A DNA stretch of 64,000 nt from Bin5 sp965221345 (GCA_965221345.1 CBDCSD010000002.1:2294001-2358000); one strand, 5' to 3'. Shown: positions 24,647-33,348, counted from the stretch's first letter. Made by a program: numbers and translations. Notes: generated by a model not told the origin, from the letters alone.

Positions 24647-25681
24647 TTAAATCTTCTTTATCGTCTCAACCGGGAGCGACCAACCGGCCCACTCCTGCCC
24701 ACAGCGAGGACATCGTTCCACGTTGGATATTACTTTGTCGCCGCACATACACCAGAGAAGCCATCCAGGTTTGCCTTCGGGCAAGGGAGGGATCTTCATG
24801 CCGGCCGAGTCCATGATATCCCGGATGAAGCGAACGATACGCACGGCTATGCGGCCCGATGTCAGCGGCTCCTTATCTTCCTTGATACAGTCGATGAAAT
24901 GACGGATCTGTACAGCCGAGCTATCCACCGGACCGAGCGACTCAATCTCCTGCCCGCCTCGCATGATCCTCCCCTGGCCCTGGCCGGTCGGGTCGATGAA
25001 GACCGAGTAGCCGTTGCCATAGGCAGTGAACTGTTCGCTGCGGCCCCCTGACCCGAAACTGCTGGTCAACTGACCTACGGAGCCGTTCTGAAAGCGGATG
25101 TTTGCAAGGGTGTGCCCTTCTTGCTGGGCGCTGAACATATCGCATTGCGCTGACACCTCTGCCGGTTCGCCGCAGAGGAAATAAAGAGGATCCACAATAT
25201 GGTTACGGATAAGGCCCAGGTAGGCGGGTTCCGGGCGGACATAATTCGCCAGTACGACCTCAGGGGGTTCGTCCGCAAAAAGCTCCTTGACCCGCAGCAG
25301 CGCATAGGTCCGATTCCAGGCCACCATCAGATGCTTTCCCGCCTTTTCCGCCGCCGCCGCCATATCCTCCGTCTCCGCCACCGTGTAGGCAGGCGGCTTT
25401 TCGACCAGAACATGCACGCCGGCCTCCAGGCTGTGGAGCGTCTGGGGATGGTGCGCCAGATCAGGCGTGAGAATGAGAACGGCGTCCAGTTTGACGCTGT
25501 CAAGCATATCGCTGAGGAGGGAGAAGGTCTTTTCGACGCCGAACTCTTGAGCCGCGCTCTGCAACCGCTGTGGACTGAGGTCGGCCAGAGCCACCAGGTC
25601 GACATCCTCCATTTGGGCCAAATTGCGGGCAAGACCCAGCCCTCGATGTCCTACACCGGCAACGCCAACACGAATTTTCAT
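24647..25681 (-). CDS. Gfo/Idh/MocA oxidoreductase with C-terminal zinc ribbon
   Basis: A 344-residue protein. The start at 25681 has AGAGGA just upstream and begins IRVGVAGVGHRGLG, the NAD-binding motif. LEAGVHVLVEKPPAYT supplies the canonical Glu-Lys-Pro. The substrate domain follows (RNHIVDPLYFLCGEP, FQNGSVGQLTSSFG). After the normal end of the fold there is an extra tail with C-M-C and C-P-R-C (CMCGDKVISN and RCPRCGQEW, the last 35 residues), which looks like a rubredoxin-type zinc ribbon. Such a tail is not usual in this family. It is cotranscribed with the permease gene 19 bases upstream. Confidence 0.85.
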   Translation of the reverse strand: MKIRVGVAGVGHRGLGLARNLAQMEDVDLVALADLSPQRLQSAAQEFGVEKTFSLLSDMLDSVKLDAVLILTPDLAHHPQTLHSLEAGVHVLVEKPPAYTVAETEDMAAAAEKAGKHLMVAWNRTYALLRVKELFADEPPEVVLANYVRPEPAYLGLIRNHIVDPLYFLCGEPAEVSAQCDMFSAQQEGHTLANIRFQNGSVGQLTSSFGSGGRSEQFTAYGNGYSVFIDPTGQGQGRIMRGGQEIESLGPVDSSAVQIRHFIDCIKEDKEPLTSGRIAVRIVRFIRDIMDSAGMKIPPLPEGKPGWLLWCMCGDKVISNVERCPRCGQEWAGWSLPVETIKKI

Positions 25682-25700
25682 AGGTATCCTCTCTTCGAAA

Positions 25701-26693
25701 TCATTTTTCTCCATTGGACGTCAACATGCGGGGGTTGAGAGCGTCGTTCAAGCCGTCGCCCAGAAATGTAAAGGCCAGTACGGTGACAAACAGAACCATA
25801 CCAGGCATGACGACGAGGTGGGGTCGATAACGCCATTGGATCAGATTTTCGGCGATCATCATGCCCCAACTCGCTCCGGGCGGCTGGATGCCCAAGCCCA
25901 GATAGCTCAGCGAGGCCTCAGTCAGCATCGCCCCGCCAAAGCTGGCGCTGAGTAAAACAATAACCGGACCGAGGGCATTGGGTACAAGATGATGGACAAT
26001 GATTCGCCATTCCCTGGCGCCCACGACCTGGGCAGAAGTGACATACTCGGTGGCCCTGAGAGACAGAACCTGCCCCCGCACCAGGCGCGCCAAGCCCGGC
26101 CAGCCCGTGATTCCCAGCACGGCGAAGATGAGCAGGTAGTCGAGATAAAGGGTATTGCCCAGGGCGCGGATACCGTATTCTTTGACCAGCGCATCACCCA
26201 GTCGGATGAAAGAGGGCTTCAACGTGGCAGCAAGAAAGACCGCCAGCAGAATATGGGGGAATGCCTGCAGAAAGTCGATCGAACGCACCACCAATGCGTC
26301 AACATGTCCGCCCATATAGGCGCCGACCGCTCCAATCAGAACGCCGAGAATAAAGGCAATGGTCGTGGTGACGACGGCGACCATGATTGCCGTACGTCCC
26401 CCGGCCAGGATGCGCGAAAGCATATCGCGTCCGAGTTCGTCGGTGCCCAGCGGGTGCAGCATGGTAGGCGGTTGGGCGATGTTGTCCCAATCCTGGTACA
26501 GATGGTCGTACGGGGTGAGAAACGGGCCGAACGCGGCGATGAAGAAGACGATGGCGATAACGACAATGCTGACCATTGCCAGCCGGTTGGCAATGAGCTG
26601 GGTGTAAGCATCCTTCCACAGGCTACGCTCAGGACGGCGAAACTGTTCGGTCAACTGTTGACGCTGTCGTTCCGCCTGAGAGTCTTGCTCCAT
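25701..26693 (-). CDS. Peptide/nickel-type ABC importer permease, DppC/OppC-like
   Basis: A 330-residue membrane protein with a long cytoplasmic N-terminus (about 45 residues), then the DppC landmarks HPLGTDELGRDMLSR and GVLIGAVGAYMGG, the EAA-loop (VVGAREWRIIVHHLVPN) and SLSYLGLGIQPPGASWGMM. Family members import di- and oligopeptides, nickel chelates or some oligosaccharides. It pairs with the DppB-like subunit upstream. No ATPase genes (DppD/DppF) are in this operon, so they must be encoded elsewhere. Confidence 0.92.
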   Translation of the reverse strand: MEQDSQAERQRQQLTEQFRRPERSLWKDAYTQLIANRLAMVSIVVIAIVFFIAAFGPFLTPYDHLYQDWDNIAQPPTMLHPLGTDELGRDMLSRILAGGRTAIMVAVVTTTIAFILGVLIGAVGAYMGGHVDALVVRSIDFLQAFPHILLAVFLAATLKPSFIRLGDALVKEYGIRALGNTLYLDYLLIFAVLGITGWPGLARLVRGQVLSLRATEYVTSAQVVGAREWRIIVHHLVPNALGPVIVLLSASFGGAMLTEASLSYLGLGIQPPGASWGMMIAENLIQWRYRPHLVVMPGMVLFVTVLAFTFLGDGLNDALNPRMLTSNGEK

Positions 26694-26799
26694 CTTGTTC
26701 TTGGTTTCCCTCTACTATGCCTGAATTCTATCCGCAAAGGCAATGGCCATGCCGTTTCGCTGGCGATTTGGACAGGACGCCTCTTGCCGGGACGGACTG

Positions 26800-27750
26800 C
26801 TACCGCCGCGCTCTCTCACCGACCCGCACACGCGGGTCAACAACACCGTAAAGTAAATCCACCACCAGATTCATAAACAGAATAATTGCTGCGCTAAACA
26901 GGGTGGTGATCATCAGGACGGGGTAGTCCAGACCGACAATGCCCTGCCACACGAGCCAGCCAAAACCGTGAATGTTGAAAATCTGCTCGACAAAGATACT
27001 GCCGGTGATGAAGCCGCCAAGCGAGGCAGCCGTGATGGTCAGGATCGGGGTGAATGCATTGCGCAGTACGTGCCGGACAATGATCAGCCGTTCCGTCAGA
27101 CCCTTGGCTCGCGCCGTCCGCACGTAGTCCTGGCTGATCGTCTCCAGGATGCTGGACCGCCACTGCCGCACCAGTCCTGCCGTACCGGTGAAGCCGATGA
27201 GCATCATCGGCAGGATGATCTTCTGGCTGAACACGCCTTCCCAGCCGATACTACTTTCGATCCAGCCAAGCTTCAAGATGAAGACAATCATCAGCATGGG
27301 CGCCAGCACGAATGTAGGAATGGTGGACACCGCCACGGTCGTGCTGACAATGAAATAGTCGATGGGGCGGTTGTGGAATCTGGCCGCGACGATGCCCAAA
27401 AAGGTTCCGCTGACAAACCAGAAGAACATCCCGACCAGACCCAACTGGATGCTCTTGGGCCACGCCTTGGCCATCATCACGTTAATGGACCTCTGGCCGG
27501 ACATGATGGAGTAGCCCAATTGGCCCTGCATCAGACGCCCCAGGAATTCGCCGTACTGGACAAAGAATGGACGATCCAGCCCCATAGAGTGGCGCACCCG
27601 TTCCCGCAGCTCCTCGTCCCAGTAGGCCTCCTGTAACAGGTCCATTAGAGGGTCGCCGGGGCCATAATGGGCCAGGATGAACGTCAGCGCCGAAGCGGCG
27701 ATGAGCGTAGGAATGATATAGAAAAGGCGCCGGGCAATGTACGCTGTAAC
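26800..27750 (-). CDS. Peptide-type ABC importer permease, DppB-like, with apparent non-standard GTT start
   Basis: The first ATG (27645) gives only 281 residues and would remove the first membrane helix. The same frame stays open upstream and codes for TAYIARRLFYIIPTL and then the diagnostic HYGPGDPL, exactly how DppB proteins begin. This extension starts at a GTT codon (27750), seven bases after a perfect GGAGG (27758-27762), with an in-frame TGA two codons above. The full length is then 316 residues, normal for the family. Other DppB landmarks are LDRPFFVQY, the EAA-loop (YVRTARAKGL) and the C-terminal VVDLLYGVVDPRVR. GTT may be a real rare start or a base error for GTG. Confidence 0.85.
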   Translation of the reverse strand, partial: VTAYIARRLFYIIPTLIAASALTFILAHYGPGDPLMDLLQEAYWDEELRERVRHSMGLDRPFFVQYGEFLGRLMQGQLGYSIMSGQRSINVMMAKAWPKSIQLGLVGMFFWFVSGTFLGIVAARFHNRPIDYFIVSTTVAVSTIPTFVLAPMLMIVFILKLGWIESSIGWEGVFSQKIILPMMLIGFTGTAGLVRQWRSSILETISQDYVRTARAKGLTERLIIVRHVLRNAFTPILTITAASLGGFITGSIFVEQIFNIHGFGWLVWQGIVGLDYPVLMITTLFSAAIILFMNLVVDLLYGVVDPRVRVGERARR

Positions 27751-27784
27751 TCTTCAACCTCCGTGCGTCCGAATCCTGGCCGTG

Positions 27785-28189
27785 TCAGTGCCTTTGGACC
27801 TTGAAGGTCCAGAGGAATGCGACCAGGTCATCCAGCTCTTTCGGCTCCATTTCCAGGTCGGTTGCATTCTCGTGGTATGCGACCAGGAAGACTTTCAGCT
27901 TGCGTGTCGTCACCGTGTTGGCGTAGGCGCCGTCCTTGAAGCGGTCGTCGATCTGACCGCCGACCTTTGTTACGTCAACCGACTCGCCGCCGCCCTGGCT
28001 GATCATCGTATGGCACGATGCGCAGCGGTTCTCGAAAACCTTTTCCCCTCTCTCGATAGCCGCTTGCCGCCCTCCCCCCGCACATGAAGTGAGGAGGTTC
28101 AGGAGTACAATTGCCGTCGCCAACGCGGTACAGCGGCGCCGGCTTAATCGACTTAATCGACGTGTTTGACGACTGATAGTGGGCTGCAT
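27785..28189 (-). CDS. Lipoprotein c-type cytochrome
   Basis: A 134-residue small cytochrome. After an Arg-rich N-terminus and hydrophobic signal comes lipobox LLTSC (Cys36), so it should be anchored outside the membrane. The covalent heme motif is CASCH (residues 56-60), and Met114 in DLEMEP is the likely sixth iron ligand. The C-terminal DDLVAFLWTF is the usual last helix of class I cytochromes. It carries electrons between membrane complexes or to an extracytoplasmic enzyme. It lies between a peptide-binding protein gene and its permease gene, an unusual place for a cytochrome. A ribosome site AGGA precedes the start. Confidence 0.87.
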   Translation of the reverse strand: MQPTISRQTRRLSRLSRRRCTALATAIVLLNLLTSCAGGGRQAAIERGEKVFENRCASCHTMISQGGGESVDVTKVGGQIDDRFKDGAYANTVTTRKLKVFLVAYHENATDLEMEPKELDDLVAFLWTFKVQRH

Positions 28190-28217
28190 TGCATGTCCTG
28201 TGCAGCGCAGAGCAGAC

Positions 28218-28295
28218 AGGAAGGCGTGCGTAGCAGGGGCTATACTGAATCAGCATAGCCCCATTGCATACAATCGGCCAACTGCCCGCCTTCCT
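28218..28295 (-). terminator. Nested stem-loops after the peptide-binding protein gene
   Basis: An outer perfect 9-bp pair (AGGAAGGCG at 28218-28226 with CGCCTTCCT at 28287-28295) encloses an inner perfect 8-bp hairpin (GGGGCTAT at 28236-28243 with ATAGCCCC at 28255-28262). It sits between the binding-protein gene and the cytochrome gene, where it may stabilise or attenuate the transcript. There is no clear T-run. Confidence 0.55.
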
Positions 28296-28303
28296 TCGAA
28301 TAT

Positions 28304-29986
28304 TTAGTGTTCGGCGATCCAGACTTCATCGGGGTGGAGCAACCGCGAGTTGTAGCCAAGTTCGAAGTTTCGCACCCACGGTTTGACCAGGAAATAGCGC
28401 GCATCCAGGTAGGTCGGAATCATAACGTACAGGCTGTACATGTAGTCCTCTACTTCCTTCCACGCGGCCATGCGCTCTTCAACGTCATGGATAGCCTGGG
28501 CCATTTCGATCAGAGCATCCAACTGCGGGTCCTGATGCTTCAGATAGCCGTCGTTGAAAGGCCCGTTTGAATGCCACAGGGGCCAGATGGCCTCTTGGGG
28601 ATCCAGCGCCTGCATGCCGTGCGCCCAGCTGCCAATGTTGGCCAGTTCCCGTTCCTCGGGTGTCGTACGCGACTTGATCAGAAGTTCAATCTGAAGGCCC
28701 AGCACCTGATACACCTGCTGTGAGATGGCCTGCCAGAGGAGACTTCTATCGCCGAGCGTCGTGCCGGGTGAGGCGTAGACGCGAATTGGCTCAACCAGGC
28801 TGGTGTCGCCTTGATAGCGGGACTCGGCGAATGCCTGTAGCGCTCCCTCTACATCCTGGGTCAGTCCGGGCCGATCCTCGCAGTTGTTGATCTCGCAGTA
28901 GGTTCCGTAGTGCCCCCCTGTGAGCGTCTTGAGTTTTATGAAGCGTCCCCGCATCACTTTCTCGATGATCTCGTCCATGTTGATCGACTTGACGAAGGCC
29001 TCGCGCATCTTCGGGTCATCGAAGGGCGGTTTGTCGGTGAAAAGAACCTGGGCAAGATAATTTTGGGTAGGCCAGAACCGAATTTCATCGTGCATAGGAT
29101 TCTCCGGATCCAAGACCTCCGACAAGACCGGGCCACTGATCCAGATTACGTCAAATTCGTTGTTCTCATAGCCAATCAGTTTGGTCTCAACCGGCAGTCC
29201 GCCCTGGAGGACGATTCTGTCGAGCTTGGCCGCTTCGCCGGGCCAGTGCGGGTTGCGCTCCAGGATGAGGAGCCTCTCATCAGGATCAAAGCTCTCGGCC
29301 TGGAAGGGACCGGCGCAGCCGCCGCCATCCTCCAACCAATGTTTCTCTGCTGTCCCCGCCTCCAGTTGAGATTGTTCACAGACAGCCATTGGGGTCCCGG
29401 TTGACCAGCGATCCCACATCGGGGTCGGCTGCATCATCTGCACTTCGAGAGTGAAGTCATCCACGACTGTGATACCCGACATCGTATCAGCGCTCTCGTT
29501 GTAGAGGTCCATGGCGCCTTCAATGAACATGAAGAGGCGTAAGGGCCATTTTCCGACGCGCAGAGATCGCTCCCAGGTATATTTGACATCGTGGGCTGTG
29601 ACGGGATTCCCCGTCTTGCCAAACTTCAAGTCCTGGCGAAGATGGTAGGTATAGGTGAGACCATCATCGCTAACCTCTGAAGTATCACAAAGCCAGCAGG
29701 TTACTTCCTCATCTCCCGTATCCGGGTTCACCACAACCTCGGTGAGCGCGGAAAGGAGCCCCGCGCCGTAGTAGTAGTCGGAGCCTGTCCCGGTAGCGGG
29801 ATCCCAGCGGAAACTGCAACAGGGGGCAAAGCGCAGCACCTGCTCTTCGGCAGGCTCCATAGAGAGCATAGGTTGCTCTTCCATTTCAGCCTCCGCTTGC
29901 GGGCCGGCAGGGACACACGCAGCGATGCCTAACATGACGAGTAAAAGGGTCGCGGCGACAATCAAAAATGTTCTGTGTGTTGGCAT
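28304..29986 (-). CDS. Family-5 peptide/nickel-type solute-binding lipoprotein
   Basis: A 560-residue binding protein. The signal peptide ends in lipobox IAAC (Cys24), followed by an acidic linker. Family-5 landmarks are TYTYHLRQDLKFGKTGNPVT (the binding-domain signature), DVKYTWERSL, GCAGPFQAESFDP, DPKMREAFVKSINMDEII and a C-terminal RYFLVKPWVRNFELG. It captures peptides or similar compounds for the DppB/DppC-like permeases. It is the first gene of a seven-gene operon (binding protein, cytochrome, two permeases, two Gfo/Idh enzymes, deformylase). AAGGAG lies before the start, and a near-perfect promoter lies at 30253-30282. Confidence 0.9.
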   Translation of the reverse strand: MPTHRTFLIVAATLLLVMLGIAACVPAGPQAEAEMEEQPMLSMEPAEEQVLRFAPCCSFRWDPATGTGSDYYYGAGLLSALTEVVVNPDTGDEEVTCWLCDTSEVSDDGLTYTYHLRQDLKFGKTGNPVTAHDVKYTWERSLRVGKWPLRLFMFIEGAMDLYNESADTMSGITVVDDFTLEVQMMQPTPMWDRWSTGTPMAVCEQSQLEAGTAEKHWLEDGGGCAGPFQAESFDPDERLLILERNPHWPGEAAKLDRIVLQGGLPVETKLIGYENNEFDVIWISGPVLSEVLDPENPMHDEIRFWPTQNYLAQVLFTDKPPFDDPKMREAFVKSINMDEIIEKVMRGRFIKLKTLTGGHYGTYCEINNCEDRPGLTQDVEGALQAFAESRYQGDTSLVEPIRVYASPGTTLGDRSLLWQAISQQVYQVLGLQIELLIKSRTTPEERELANIGSWAHGMQALDPQEAIWPLWHSNGPFNDGYLKHQDPQLDALIEMAQAIHDVEERMAAWKEVEDYMYSLYVMIPTYLDARYFLVKPWVRNFELGYNSRLLHPDEVWIAEH

Positions 29987-30252
29987 GAGATGCTCTCCTT
30001 TTGTGGAAGAAAGAACGAACCGACTCCTGAAGTTAGTTGTCTGAACTTCTCCAGCACAACTGGTGCAAATTCCATCTCAGACCAGCTTTGCACCCGGGCT
30101 GGTCCACCCCTCGCAACTCGCTACGAAACGCCTCCAGTGCCGCTCAATCAATCCTGCAAATGGCTCAAATGCAGGTCGAAGCGTTTCGAATCCTCGTTTC
30201 GACTGCGGGCCTCTCTCCTGTCGATTTGAGCACACTTGCGTATTCCAAGTTT

Positions 30253-30282
30253 ATTATATATTGTAGTAGAGTTCAGTGTCAA
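30253..30282 (-). promoter_or_regulatory. Consensus sigma-70-type promoter of the peptide operon
   Basis: Read on the minus strand: TTGACA, 18 bases, TATAAT. Both boxes match consensus exactly, rare in such a GC-rich region. Transcription would begin near 30246. Confidence 0.75.
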
Positions 30283-30296
30283 GCAGCCAAAAAGTG

Positions 30297-30459
30297 TGGG
30301 TGCATCCCAAATTATTGGTCCCATGCAAACTGACCTTTCAACCAACGCAAAAACGACCCGCCGAACAGCCATCAACCGCTCGCCAGCAATCCTGAAAATC
30401 CCCAAAATCCTGCAAATCCTGATTCAGACAACGTCCGCCAAAAATTTGGGATGCACCCA
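30297..30459. repeat. Pair of 17-bp inverted repeats in the divergent promoter region
   Basis: TGGGTGCATCCCAAATT at 30297-30313 and its exact reverse complement at 30443-30459, 129 bases apart. Each copy is itself palindromic (TGGG-TGCAT-CCCA; TTTGGG-ATGCA-CCCAAA). A further direct repeat AAAAGTGT(G/A)GGGTGC overlaps the left copy and follows the right one. The left copy lies 14 bases upstream of the minus-strand -35 box. It could be a shared operator or the ends of a small element. Confidence 0.6.
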
Positions 30460-30533
30460 AAAGTGTAGGGTGCCCACCAATCGAGGTGAGCGTACCTTTG
30501 CGAGCCGGAGCCCTAAGGGCCCGACTGCGCGCA

Positions 30534-30562
30534 TTGACAACGCGCGAGTTTCGGTTTACAGT
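30534..30562 (+). promoter_or_regulatory. Candidate promoter for the FG-GAP gene (near-leaderless)
   Basis: TTGACA, 17 bases, TACAGT. The expected start near 30569 is at the ATG (30571), and no ribosome site precedes the ATG. The gene may therefore give a leaderless mRNA. Confidence 0.5.
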
Positions 30563-30570
30563 CCCGACAA

Positions 30571-33291
30571 ATGACTTCCACCTGGACCACGCGCGGATTC
30601 GAGAGCTTTCGACAGGGTGTTTGCGGTAACGCAGGGCAGAACCTGTATGTATCGCGCGCCGGCGTGCTGCAGCGCATTCATCAGTACGACCTCAACGGCA
30701 ACGGCTACCTGGACCTGCTGTTCTGCAACAGCCAGAATCATAGCGAGCGCCCGCCGGCCTACGTGTACGATGACCCGTTAGGGGATGCCCGACGCGCGGA
30801 GTTGGCGGCGGAGGGCGCGTGGACGGGAACGGTCGCCGACCTCAACGGCGACGGCTATGACGACCTCGTATTGGGGATGTGGAACAACGGGATCCGGCCC
30901 GACCTCAATGCGACCATCTACTATGGCGCGCCCGACGGGATGAGCGAAAGACGCCAACAGCAGTTGCCGGTCCCACAGTGTGCATCGGTGGCGGCTGCCG
31001 ATTTTGACGGTGACGGCCGTCCCGATCTGGCCTTTGTCAGCCAGGGCTCGCTGCGCATCTTCTATCAGACCGAGCTGGGGTTTGAGCCGCACAGGTTCGT
31101 CGATCTGGATATCGCCGCGGAGCAGTTGGCGGCCGGCGACCTGGACGGCGACGGCTGCGCCGACCTGGTCGTGCGCACTGGCGACGGAAAAGTGTCAATC
31201 TACTGGGGCGGCGCTGACGGCATCCAACCGGAACAGGCCACGGTCTGCCATGAGCCTGAGACAGAGCCGCCCGGACCGCCAGGGTCGGCGGCGCAATATG
31301 CAGAGCACGTCGAGGAGGCCAGGCCGCTTGCCGGCATCGTCCACCTGAACGGAATCCCCCACCTGTTTCTGCCCTGCCCAGAGAGCGTCTCCCTTGTGCC
31401 AGTCGGCCCAAATCGAAGCCTGGGCACGCCTCTGGTGCTTGGCTGCGCAGGCGCCATGGCGGTTGCGGTGGGCGATGTCAACGGCGACGGCTACGATGAC
31501 CTCGTGCTGGCCTGCCGCGAGCCATCTGAAGACGGAGAAAACTCTTGGATCTACTGGGGGGTCGGGGAAGGGTTTGACGAGACTCGCCGTACCCCGATTA
31601 ACAGCCATCGCGCCTGCGACGTCGCGGTCGCGGACCTGAACGGCGACGGCTGCGCTGAGGTGATCCTCTGTCAGAGCCACACCGCCGAATCCTACAGCGC
31701 CGACTCGCTGATCTACCGCGGCACGCGCGCCGGTTTAGACCCCGAGCCTGTCCGACTGCCGTGCCACGATGCCCGCCGCGTTCTGTTGGTACGGGCGGGC
31801 CAGGATGCGCGGCCGCAGGTCATCTTTGTCAACCATTATGGCCGCAACCGCCTGGGCAACATCAGTCCCTCGATCTACTTTGGCGGGGAGGACGGCTTCT
31901 CGCCTCAGCGGCGGCAGGAGCTGCCCGGCTGGGGCGCAGTCGAGGCCGTCTGCTGCGATTTCAACGACGACGGCCTTGTGGACCTCGTGTTCGCCAACGC
32001 ATCGGAGAACTCGGTCGACCGCGATCCGGGCTCCTATCTGCTGCTCAACGGGCCGCAGGGGTTTGACGATGAGCCGACCTGGATTCTGCCCACATCGCGG
32101 GCGCACGGCGTCTGCGTCGGGGACATCAACCGCGACGGCTATCTTGATCTTATCTTCTGCGGTTTCGACAATCCCGACCTGCTGATCTTCTACGGCGCCG
32201 CCGCCGACCCCGCGACCGGGCGCGGCCTGTGCTTCGACACGGCCAACCCGCAACGCATACGCATGGAACATGGGGGCGTGGTATACAACGAGCCGCGCTG
32301 GATCTACCTGGCCGATCTCAACAACAATGGCTGGCTGGATCTGGTGGTGCCTCAGATCGCCTATGACCGCAGTCTAATTCTGTGGGGCGGGCCGGAAGGC
32401 TTCAGCATGGAACGCTGCCAGCCGCTGTCAGTCGTGCGCGGCGCGTGCGCCCGCGCCGCCGACCTGACCGGCAACGGCTATCTGGACCTCATCATCGGCG
32501 GCCATATGACCTCCCAGGACGGCCCGCACGACTCCTTTGTTTACATCTACTGGAATGGGCCGGACGGTCTGCGCGAGGACCGGCGTACTCTCCTGCCCGC
32601 CAACGCGGTCAACTCGATGGCAGTGGCCGACTTCAACAACGACGGCCTGCTGGACCTCTTCATCTGCTCCTATCACAACGGCCGCGAACGGGACATCGAC
32701 TCCTACCTCTATTGGAATCGCGCCGGGCGCGGCTTTGCCGCCGCAGACCGCACGCGCATGTTCACACATTCCGCGTCCGGCTGTGTCGCCGCCGATTTCA
32801 ACGGCAACGGCTGGATCGACCTGGCGGTTGCGAACCACAAGGTGGAAGGCGACCACATCGGCGAGTCAGCCGTCTGGTGGAACGGCCCTGAGGGGTTCAG
32901 CGCCGAGCGCGTTACGCGGCTGCCGACATCGGGGCCGCACGGGATGACGGCAGTGAGCCCGCACAGCATCGCCGACCGCGGCGCGGAGGAGTATTATCTG
33001 TCTGTGCCGTACAAGCTGCCCGCGGGCGCCCGTGTGACGGAGATCGCATGGGAGGCGGAAACGCCGCCGCGCACCTGGGTCAAGGCTCAGTTGCGATTTG
33101 GCGACACGACCGCGGAGCTTGGAATGGCGGCGTGGCAGGGTCCTGACGGGGATGCAGAGTGGTACGAAAAGCCGCAGGCTGTGCAGGCGGTAGAATCTGC
33201 CGGTCAGTGGGTACAGTACAAGCTGGCCCTGGGCGCGTGGAACGGGTGCGGCACGCCGCGTGTGACCGCGGTGGATGTGCATTACGAATAA
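30571..33291 (+). CDS. Large FG-GAP/VCBS-repeat beta-propeller protein
   Basis: A 906-residue protein with twelve calcium-loop repeats of the form D-x-N/D-x-D/N-G-x2-D-L (for example DLNGNGYLDL, DVNGDGYDDL, DFNNDGLLDL), spaced about 60-70 residues apart. They suggest two propellers of integrin-alpha type. The last 110 residues or so, after ISHRP-free PHGMTAVSPHS, form a different beta-rich domain (KLPAGARVTEIAWEAE). Such proteins normally bind surfaces, carbohydrates or proteins outside the cell, but this one has no signal peptide: the N-terminus MTSTWTTRGFESF is polar. An alternative upstream start is not available in frame with a signal. The function is unknown. Confidence 0.85.
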   Translation: MTSTWTTRGFESFRQGVCGNAGQNLYVSRAGVLQRIHQYDLNGNGYLDLLFCNSQNHSERPPAYVYDDPLGDARRAELAAEGAWTGTVADLNGDGYDDLVLGMWNNGIRPDLNATIYYGAPDGMSERRQQQLPVPQCASVAAADFDGDGRPDLAFVSQGSLRIFYQTELGFEPHRFVDLDIAAEQLAAGDLDGDGCADLVVRTGDGKVSIYWGGADGIQPEQATVCHEPETEPPGPPGSAAQYAEHVEEARPLAGIVHLNGIPHLFLPCPESVSLVPVGPNRSLGTPLVLGCAGAMAVAVGDVNGDGYDDLVLACREPSEDGENSWIYWGVGEGFDETRRTPINSHRACDVAVADLNGDGCAEVILCQSHTAESYSADSLIYRGTRAGLDPEPVRLPCHDARRVLLVRAGQDARPQVIFVNHYGRNRLGNISPSIYFGGEDGFSPQRRQELPGWGAVEAVCCDFNDDGLVDLVFANASENSVDRDPGSYLLLNGPQGFDDEPTWILPTSRAHGVCVGDINRDGYLDLIFCGFDNPDLLIFYGAAADPATGRGLCFDTANPQRIRMEHGGVVYNEPRWIYLADLNNNGWLDLVVPQIAYDRSLILWGGPEGFSMERCQPLSVVRGACARAADLTGNGYLDLIIGGHMTSQDGPHDSFVYIYWNGPDGLREDRRTLLPANAVNSMAVADFNNDGLLDLFICSYHNGRERDIDSYLYWNRAGRGFAAADRTRMFTHSASGCVAADFNGNGWIDLAVANHKVEGDHIGESAVWWNGPEGFSAERVTRLPTSGPHGMTAVSPHSIADRGAEEYYLSVPYKLPAGARVTEIAWEAETPPRTWVKAQLRFGDTTAELGMAAWQGPDGDAEWYEKPQAVQAVESAGQWVQYKLALGAWNGCGTPRVTAVDVHYE

Positions 33292-33348
33292 GCATTGAAG
33301 GGATGATGTCTGTCCGCCCTGCTGCGCGCAAGAGCGGCCACCCGCCTG

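Larger units (their letters stand above)
29987..30570. other. Divergent control region between peptide operon and FG-GAP gene
   Basis: No gene is visible. The region holds two outward promoters (minus 30253-30282, plus 30534-30562), a pair of inverted 17-mers (30297-30313 and 30443-30459), and short A/C-rich direct repeats such as AATCCTGAAAATCC and AATCCTGCAAATCCTG. The minus-strand leader of about 260 bases before the binding-protein gene has no recognisable riboswitch. Confidence 0.6.

Noticed and set aside
30297..30459. Insertion sequence bounded by the 17-bp inverted repeats
   Set aside because: Only 129 bp lie between them, with no transposase and no target-site duplication visible. 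A transposon reading is therefore not supported, though a tiny non-autonomous element cannot be excluded.
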